Below the pieces are notes generated by a model that did no database searches, was not told the DNA's origin, and was given only the letters and a program-made list of their open reading frames with translations. Positions 56,920 through 64,000 of a stretch of DNA of 64,000 nt are shown here, piece after piece. Source of the DNA: Proteles cristata cristata (lineage: Eukaryota; Chordata; Mammalia; Carnivora; Hyaenidae); assembly GCA_017311185.1 (NCBI GenBank), contig JAESUZ010002888.1, positions 1,612,001 through 1,676,000 of the forward strand. Reading direction: 5' to 3'. Position 1 is the first letter of the stretch; each line of letters starts with the position of its first letter. The position numbers were made by a program, and so were the translations under genes.

Positions 56920-57279
56920 AAAAATGAATTCATTCAGAGTCTCAAAGTATTTTATAAGCAATGAGTAGCAAATGTTGAGACTACTCTCATGTTACAGAGT
57001 ATCTACTATAACAAGGAGTGCACATCTTTGTCTAAGTATACTCATTAATTCTATCCTCATAAATTTTTATCTTTTGGGGAATCACATGAGCAATAACTTC
57101 AATCAATACATATCCATTTACTTCTTCAACAAATAATAATGAAGTAATATAGGAAAAGTTTCATTTACAACCTTTGAGGGGAAACCAAGATGAAGAAGAT
57201 ATGGAGTCCGCCATCAAGAAACTTAAGGACAAACGGGTAAACAGGACATGTAACTAATATAAAGCAGCAAGTAATGACA

Positions 57280-58260
57280 CATACAGATGAAGTAGGGATT
57301 TTTATTAAGAAATGCTTGAGTTACTTGAAATCACTTAAAAGAAGGAAGGCTTTAGCTATACCTTTAAAGTATGGGTTTGATTTTGGCAGTATAGGTATGA
57401 GGAGAAAGATATTCAGAGGCACTGTGGCTGGGAGGAACATAAAGACTCTGAGAAAGAAACACATGTGGTATGTATGTAAAATCAAAGCAACTTAGTGGAA
57501 TGAGAGGGAACATTTGCAAAGAGAATGGTAAAATTACAGACAGAAATGCCTAGGCACCCCACTATTGAGGGTCCAACAATGTAAGCTGGGCTTTATTACA
57601 GGTATTGGAGAATCTCTTGACAATTTATTGGTAAGGGGATGACACACAGGACTACATTTCAGAAGTTTCTCATAACAATGCATAAGAACTAAATAAGGAA
57701 GGAAGGTCAAGACATCAATAAGAACAGTAAAGACAAGCTTTGAAATGACCCAGGCAATTAGATCCGGACCTAGAATATAAGCACTTGGAATCAAATTCAA
57801 AACAACTGATGGGTTTGATGTGGGAGGCAAGGAAAAGCACAAACTGAAAGATGATGATTTGGTGACTGGACAGAGGTTCTATGGACAGAAATGGAAAACT
57901 CGGAGAGAGATGGTTAGGGAGGGGACAATTACTGAGCACTTCTGGACAAAATTCTAAGCAGATTTCTTGCATTATCTCATTTAACCTCGTAATAAATAGT
58001 TGGTAAAACTGAGGCAGGTAATGTGACCTGCCCAAGATGATATCGTTAACAAGTGACAGATTCAGGAAAGGCAATCAATTCAGTTTGTGTCATGACAGGT
58101 TAGAGAAAGAGGTATAACATCCAGGTTAACAGTAGAAAGTCATAAATCTGGAGCTCCAGAGAGAAAGACAGAAGATCCACGACTGATATGGGGACAGTCA
58201 TATGCACAGAAATAAGCATTTCAAGTTAGAGAACAGTAATGGAGAAAACATGGCATTAAA
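57280..58260 (+). repeat. Ancient mammal-wide repeat, second copy, with MIR inside
   Basis: AGGGGATGACACACAGGACT, GATGGGTTTGATGTGGGAGG, AAGATGATGATTTGGTGACTG and, beyond a MIR, AAATCTGGAGCTCCAGAGAG and ACTGATATGGGGACAGTCAT follow the same ancient family as 2365-2640 plus 4277-4865. It is in the same orientation but covers a partly different part of the element. Family name not assigned. Confidence 0.5.
57915..58080 (-). repeat. MIR inserted in the ancient repeat
   Basis: ATTACTGAGCACTTCTGGAC, CATTATCTCATTTAACCTCG, AAAACTGAGGCAGGTAATGT and GACCTGCCCAAGATGATATC are the reverse MIR order with little scrambling. Confidence 0.75.
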
Positions 58261-58745
58261 ACAAGAAAAGAGAGCCTGTTAAAGAAAATAAAAGCCAAGC
58301 GTTTTTTAAGAGTAAATAGTGAAATAAATAATTATATCTTACAGATCTTCATTTGTTACCAGATTTTAGAACTTTTCTCTCACAAATTCAAGACAGAAGA
58401 TGCTGTAACTGCAGGAAACATGAAAGATAAACCCAGAAAGGGCATAACCCAAATAATTTTAGTATTATTTGGATGTCTTTGTGTAAATTGGGAAATAAAT
58501 CTAGAGGAAGAACAGTAACTCAATTTTCTACCACAAGATTGCTTAATAAAGCTAACATCACATACATTATATTAATAAATGATATTTATTTATATTTTTG
58601 GAAGTTGTTTTCTATTCCAGGGTCATCCCAGATTGATCAAATAAGTAATTCAATAATTAATCATAAATCATGATAAATTAGAATTTGGTTAATTACTTAA
58701 TAACCAATAGCATTATCTGTGACAAGTAGAGAAGTTTAAACTTTT
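58261..58745. other. Unique sequence, nothing recognised
   Basis: AT-rich; 58540-58720 has many TAATTA/AATAAT steps. No supported feature. Confidence 0.45.
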
Positions 58746-58763
58746 AAAAATTGCTAGAATTTA

Positions 58764-58968
58764 GGGGCTTCTGGGTGACTCAGTCAGATAAGTGTCCGCC
58801 TTCAGCTCAGGTCATGATCTCATGGTTTGTGGGTTCGAGCCCCACATCGAGTTTTGTGCTGACAAGCTCAGCGCCTGGAGCCTGCTTCAGATTCTGTGTC
58901 TCCCTCTCTCTCTGCCCCTCCCCCACTCGTGCTCTGTTTCTCACTGTCTCAATAATAAATAAACATTA
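58764..58968 (+). mobile_element. Carnivore tRNA-derived SINE
   Basis: Head GGGGCTTCTGGGTGACTCAG, B box GGGTTCGAGCCCCAC, older tail CAATAATAAATAAACATT. Flanks AAAAATTGCTAGAATTTA (58746-58763) and AAAAATTACTATAATTTA (58969-58986) differ at two bases. Confidence 0.95.
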
Positions 58969-58986
58969 AAAAATTACTATAATTTA

Positions 58987-60515
58987 GAGAAACAGGATGA
59001 TAAAGTATTTAAACAACATTGACCACAACAAGGAGAAGGAGGAACTAAAACAGCAATGAAGAAGAGGAAGAATCAATCAGGGCTTTCAAATCCACCAACC
59101 AGAAGTATCTGAATAACTGAAGTAATTCATTATTTCCTGCTTGTTTTATTTTGCTTTGTTTTTAATTTGGGAGAGGAGCACTGAAAAGACTTGAATGATG
59201 TCATTTCTTACTCACATTTAACAGACCCATAACAAAGATCAAGAAATATATTATGGTGAACAATTATTATGAGCATCCCCTTATTTACTATAAATGGTCA
59301 ATATGTTAATCATTACATAAATTAAATATTTAATATAAACTTTGTATTCTTCTTTTCTCTAAGTTATTCATTTGTGAACTGTATTTCCCTAGCAAAACCT
59401 ATTTGAATTTCCTCTTTGCATAACACTGCATTGAATGCCATTTCTTTCTATAGTTCTAAGGTGTAATACCATTTCAAACATAACATATAGTTATATTTAT
59501 TCAATTCAAACCCACAATATTTTGCTTCCATTTTATGAGATGATCAATAGAAAAAAGACAAAGTGTAAGCCATGAGACTGAGAACATTCGAGGATGTTTA
59601 TGTAATGAAAAATAACACTTGCCCTGGCAGCTTTTCTTGCTTGGCCCTTCTCCTAGTCAAATACTGCACACAACCCCACAAATGCCAAATTTTAGTTTCT
59701 GGCCAAAGTGAAATTCACATGGAAACAATGACCACTTTTGATCTTTAAATTGTTGTTTTACGTGGTGTGCAAACGGATGTGGTTTTGCACGCTACCTATC
59801 AAGACAATGGTAAAGGCAAATTACTTCATGTAGTATAGATAAAACAAAATTTTTATTACTGCCTTCTTTATAATTCACAGTGATTTTGAAAACTTCAGGA
59901 CTTGGCTTAAGTGAAAACCCTTCCACAGTGCTTTACTAACCCTTCCAACAAAATTCTCCACACACACAGCACACCATAGCTGCATACTGACAAATAAAAT
60001 CTTAATGGGGCAGAAATAAATCTAGAAGTAAAAAGGATAGATTTCAAAACAGACAAAACAATGAATTGATAATTTGAGGAAGGCTAAGAAAGCACTATAA
60101 AACATAATTAAATAATTTTATTCCAAAAAGGCACAAAGCACTAATGGGTTTTTGTTAATGATTTTGATTATTTAAAAAATTGATAGTTTTCATCTTAGAT
60201 AAACCATCACAAAATAAATGACTAGGGGAAAAAATACTCAAATTATCCTAGTGATAACATGATTACTAAACCTCAGATGGATTTGAATTTTTTTTTAAAT
60301 CTGCCTATAGACGGAGGCAAAAAAACAAAAAGTCCTAGAAGAGATGATTAGCCTCTGTAACTCAAGCAATACAATGAAAAGGAGAGTTTAATACATAATA
60401 GGTTTGATTTAAGCCAGAGTTATTATGAATATACTGGCTTACAATTTTTCAGTTCTTCCTGTATCAACTGTTTAGAAATGATAGAATTCATTTTTTTAAA
60501 TTAGTAACTACATAC
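58987..60515. other. Unique stretch with candidate conserved element
   Basis: No repeat over 1.5 kb. 59570-59850 is of balanced composition. It holds a small imperfect inverted repeat (GTGTGCAAAC ... GTTTTGCAC, 59765-59790) next to CTACCTATCAAGACAATGG. It resembles a regulatory or conserved element rather than repeat debris, but conservation cannot be tested here. Confidence 0.4.
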
Positions 60516-60519
60516 ATCT

Positions 60520-61860
60520 TCAAAAAATTTTTTAAAAATAGCAAAACCACTAGAGGTAATCCCAGGAAAAGGGAAGAGACACACCCAGCAATAATAAACT
60601 TCAGCCCAGGAAGCACTGGGAAGCTTCCTCCCAGTATAGCTTCATCTTGAAGCCACCTGACCCCCCACAGCCGTGTATAAGCTCTGCACCAGCATCAGCA
60701 CTGAAAAGCAGTCTCAGCTCATGTGACCATGCTCCAAAGTGCCATTTACTCAAACACCTAAGAAAGGCCAACCCTCTCAAAAAGAATCAACAAATTTTAC
60801 ACATTAAAATACTTAGACAGGGGCACCTGGGTGGCTTAGTCAGTGAAGTGTCCAGTTCTTGATTTCAGCTCAGGTCATAACCTCACAGCCTGAGCCCCAC
60901 GCAGAGACTGCTTGGGATTCTCGGTTTTCCTCTTTCTGCCACCCGCCTGCTCACTGTCTATCTCTCCCTCTCTCAAAAATAAACGTTGTTTTTAAAACTT
61001 AGACATAATAAGAAGAAGAAATTAATCAATATTAATTATTGAAACAGGTTAATATCCTCAGAGAAAGGAAGGAAATGTTATTTACATAAAATAAGCACAG
61101 AAAATAATCAACAAGAATTTAATAGTAATAATTAAAAATTAAAAATATAATTGTTATAGTATAAATTCAACATATGACTAAAGAAGGAAATGGGAAATTC
61201 AGAAGTTTCCAAAATCTCTCTCTTCATAGTTTCAAAGAGGGGAAAAAAGAGCTAATGTGAGAATGTAAGTTAATCGGTGTTTGAAGGAATAATGCCTGAG
61301 AATTTTCCAGAGTTGGGAAAAGGGGAAAAGTGAGGGGACTGTCCTCAAAATGAAAGACCCACTGTATAGTGAAAAGGATTAAAATGCTAAGGTGCAATAA
61401 TGTGGCCTAAATGACACTTGAAAACAAGGATGAAAAAAATATCTAAAAGCATTCAAATAAAAATGATAGATTATTCTAAACTGAAGAAAGTATACTACTT
61501 CTATCTATGGTTTGCAAATGAAACAACATCTTTAAAATCCTGTGAGAAAGAACTAAGATCTAGAAATCTTTAATAGTCAAACTTTCCTTCAAGATGGATG
61601 GCCTCAACAAAGGTATTTTTTCAGACATCTGAGAACATAGAAAGTGAACCACACATAAAACCTTTTCTAAGTAAAACTATTCCACCAAGTAGAAAAAATT
61701 CTAGAAGGAAATAATAAAATACAGAAGAGGGGAAAAAAGAAAGAAAAAGTAAAGCAACTGAATTAATAAAAGCTACTGTAATAGTTCAATAGGTAGCAAT
61801 TACAAAAAAAAGTTTTGTTTTGTTTTTTATTTAACAGGTTGAATTTTTATTGAATAGGGT
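60520..61860 (+). mobile_element. Old L1 or HAL1 ORF1 relic
   Basis: The clearest part is 61280-61780. AATGCCTGAGAATTTTCCAG, then AGATGGATGGCCTCAACAA, TATTTTTTCAGACATCTGAG and AACTATTCCACCAAGTAGA resemble the ORF1 C-terminus of an old L1 or a half-L1 (HAL1) element: the KxFSD...KxF.xxx...EKI region. The left part (60520-61270) is only weakly supported. A SINE interrupts at 60820-60993. Confidence 0.5.
60820..60993 (+). mobile_element. Carnivore SINE, older short sublineage
   Basis: Head GGGGCACCTGGGTGGCTTAG, then CAGTTCTTGATTTCAGCTCA, a shortened middle (GCCTGAGCCCCACGCAGAG), GACTGCTTGGGATTCTC and CTCAAAAATAAACGTTG. Flanks AAAATACTTAGACA (60806-60819) and AAAACTTAGACA (60994-61005) are imperfect duplicates. 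It matches the wording of the fragment at 7916. Confidence 0.92.
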
Positions 61861-62099
61861 AATATTTTTATTTTTTATTTTCAAAAAATATTTTAAATAA
61901 GAAGTTGGAACCAAAATCCTAGACAACAGGAAAGCAGTGGCGATTACAACAAAGATACAGCCTATTTAGTATATTCAGTATATTAATTTGAGGGGGAAGT
62001 TATGAATACTGATTAAACCTAGACTTGATTTTAAAAGATACAAGAGTAATTTCATATTAAAAACGTTAAGTACATTCCTCAGCATTCATTTTAAAGAAG

Positions 62100-62590
62100 T
62101 AAAAATGTATGTTCACACCAACATCTGTCCACAAATATTTATAGCAGCTTTTTTGTGTGTAAAAGACCAAAACTGGAAATAACCCAACATCCTTCAAGGG
62201 GTGAAGGGACAAAAGAAATCTGGCACATCCATCCATATAAGAGACTATTGCTCAGCATTGAAAAGAAACAGACTACAGAATCACAGAAAATCTGGATGCA
62301 GAATGAAAAAAAATAATAATCTCAAAAGTTACACACAGGATGATTCCATTTATAGAACATTCTTGAAATAATGCAATTGTAGAGATGCAGATGAGAGGTG
62401 GCCAGGGTTAGGCTGGAAGGTAATATACCCTAAAGGAGTAGTATGAATGAATTCCTTTGTGGATAGAGCAGTTCTGTATATTGATTGGTGTTAATTATAG
62501 AAACATGTACATGTGAGAAATGTCATAGAAATATACACATACATACAAAAAATGAATCATGCAAAAACTGGTGAAATGTACTTAATGTAC
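62100..62590 (+). mobile_element. Old L1 3' end
   Basis: CAAATATTTATAGCAGCTTT, ACTGGAAATAACCCAACATC, GAGACTATTGCTCAGCATTG, ATGATTCCATTTATAGAACA and GGTGAAATGTACTTAATGTAC follow the L1M-type 3' end. It is highly diverged with no tail preserved. Confidence 0.7.
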
Positions 62591-63495
62591 ATTTAATGTA
62601 CACATTAACGCAAGTTTGGGGTTTTTGATGATGTGTTGAAGCTCTGTAAAATGCTACCATTAGAAAAAACTGTGTGATCCTACATGGATACATTTGTCTA
62701 ATTTTTGCAACTCCAGGAGTCTATAATTATTTTAAAATATAAAAATTTTAAAACCAAAAATAGAAACAAAATTTAAGTATAGCCCCTAAAAGAATATGGA
62801 TTGTAAATGCCAAATCAGTGAAGGGCAACATGCAACAATCTAACAAATGATAAGATGAAAAAAAAATCTAAGAGTAAGCAAACACAAAAAAAGTAGGAAA
62901 GACAAAATAACGTGGCAGAAATTAGTATAAACTCTTCAATAATACTGTGTATGAAAATGAGTTATATTCAACTATTTAAAAGATGGAGAATATCACAGAT
63001 AACAAGATCCAACTTATGTTGCTCATAACAGACCCACCTAAAATCAAATGGTCCAGGTTGTTGAGAAAAATAGGATACCACAAGTAAAGTCAGGCAAAAT
63101 AGAGTAATTGTTGAATTATTAAAATCAAAGAAGAAAAGTCTGTCCAAATGTATATATGTTGCTAAGGTGAGCAGGAAAATTTTGTCCAAATGGACAAAGA
63201 ATGAAACCAAATGATATGAGTCCCAAAAATTAATGCAATACCCTTAAAATATATACAGAAAAATTGGTACAATTTCACAAATAGGTCAAGTTAGAAAGCT
63301 TATTTGATAACTTGATATGACTCTTTAGAAACTCTTTAGACCAAATGCCTAAAAACAAGAAATGCATTGAAGTTCTGAATGAAATAATTAACAAATAACG
63401 TGATCGCTTTATGATTTCAATAAATAAAGAATAAATCTTCTAATAGTATAGTAAAAGAATATTTATTAAATGAGACTATCTAGTAGACCACTAAG
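62591..63495. other. AT-rich sequence, nothing firmly recognised
   Basis: May include further old L1 debris between the two L1 fragments, but no block is clear enough to call. Confidence 0.4.
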
Positions 63496-63499
63496 GCAT

Positions 63500-64000
63500 T
63501 CTCAAGAACTACTAGAAGTACTATACAAATTCAGTAAAGCAATGATACAAAATTGATATGAAGAAATCAGTAGTGTTTCTATACACTAATAACAAAGCCA
63601 CAGAAAGACACATTTAAAATACACCATATACAATTGCACTAAAAATAATAAAATACCTAGGAACAAACTTAACCAAAGATGTGAAAAGCCTGTACTCTGA
63701 AAACTATAAAACCCTGATGAAAGAAATTGAAGATGGCACAAGCAAATGGAAAGATATTCCATACCCAAGAAAAAAGTTTTTATTTATATCATAAGAGCTA
63801 TTATCTAATCACTGATCACAACACAATACTTAGAAAACGCAATGAATCAAATAAAAATCCAAGTAGCTGAAAATTTTATAATTCAAATATCAAATAAAGG
63901 AGAATTACAAACTTAAAATACAATGAAAATAATATCACTGTTTTCCAAAACCTTAGGATATATCTAAAATGGTGCTCAAAATAAAACTGATATCCCTAAA
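63500..64000 (+). mobile_element. Old L1 ORF2 fragment, runs to the window edge
   Basis: AATTGATATGAAGAAATCAG, TTTCTATACACTAATAACAA, ATAAAATACCTAGGAACAAA, CTTAACCAAAGATGTGAAAAG and CTGATGAAAGAAATTGAAGA are the ORF2 stretch just after the reverse-transcriptase active site (KYLG(I/T)NLTKDV.. KEIE). After about 63780 the match shifts to text resembling the endonuclease end (TCTAATCACTGATCACAACA), suggesting a rearranged or second fragment. Confidence 0.7.

Noticed and set aside
57715..58074. 119-residue minus-strand open frame
   Set aside because: It is explained by a MIR and the surrounding ancient repeat.
1776..60993. SINE heads as functional tRNA genes
   Set aside because: A and B boxes are tRNA-like but no full cloverleaf or anticodon arm is kept, and every copy has SINE body and tail.
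1..64000. CRISPR array, operon, plasmid or phage features
   Set aside because: Composition, SINE/L1 content and absence of long ORFs identify mammalian nuclear DNA; no spaced identical repeats or prokaryotic genes are present.

Overview
This window is mammalian nuclear DNA, most likely from a feliform carnivore. The diagnostic signal is about 25 copies of the tRNA-derived carnivore SINE (CAN/SINEC type), each with a head like GGGGCGCCTGGGTGGCTCAG, a B box like GGTTCGAGCCCC, a TC-rich stretch and an AATAAA/A-rich tail. LINE-1 copies with a carnivore-type 3' UTR accompany them. Several of the freshest SINEs share the variant block GACTTTCGCTTAGG plus CCTAGAAATAAAT. From memory this does not look like the commonest domestic-cat subfamily, so a non-cat feliform is possible; that is inference. 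I found no host protein-coding exon, rRNA, tRNA gene, CRISPR or operon. The window reads as intergenic or deep-intronic sequence, AT-rich and repeat-dense.

Layout. 1-2360: mostly unique sequence with one SINE. 2365-4865: an ancient mammal-wide repeat that appears to be split by a ~1.6 kb segment carrying a diverged inverted repeat and a G-rich tract. 4868-5730: an old retroviral-type LTR. 5890-8020: SINEs, a MIR, a TG microsatellite and an L1 scrap. 8183-17495: an old L1 that retains 5' UTR, ORF1, ORF2 and 3' end. It is interrupted by two younger 5'-truncated L1 insertions (8715-9268 and 15041-17093, both with clean target-site duplications) and by two SINEs. 17496-30420: long unique stretches with SINEs, a SINE pair at one target site, a ~60 bp direct repeat and L1/MIR scraps. 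30420-31612: L2-like and L1 3' ends. 31613-37370: unique sequence, simple repeats, old MIR/L2 traces. 37385-42910: SINEs and a 4.6 kb antisense L1 that is truncated in ORF1 and whose ORF2 is broken by only four lesions. 43576-47626: SINEs, a TA-flanked inverted-repeat DNA transposon and a solo LTR. 47646-60515: mostly unique sequence with microsatellites, LTR-like relics, MIRs and a second copy of the ancient repeat. 60520-64000: old L1/HAL1-like relics.

There is no gene set working together here. The coding remnants are L1 ORF1 and ORF2, all disabled. L1 connects the elements because its endonuclease and reverse transcriptase mobilise both L1 itself and the tRNA-derived SINEs, which explains the A-rich tails and 12-19 bp target duplications throughout. 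I saw no convincing undescribed system. The least explained structures are the inverted repeat at 2838-3793, the direct repeat at 21691/23111, the non-L1 segment inside the old L1 (10917-11864), and several repeat-free stretches that could be conserved non-coding elements.
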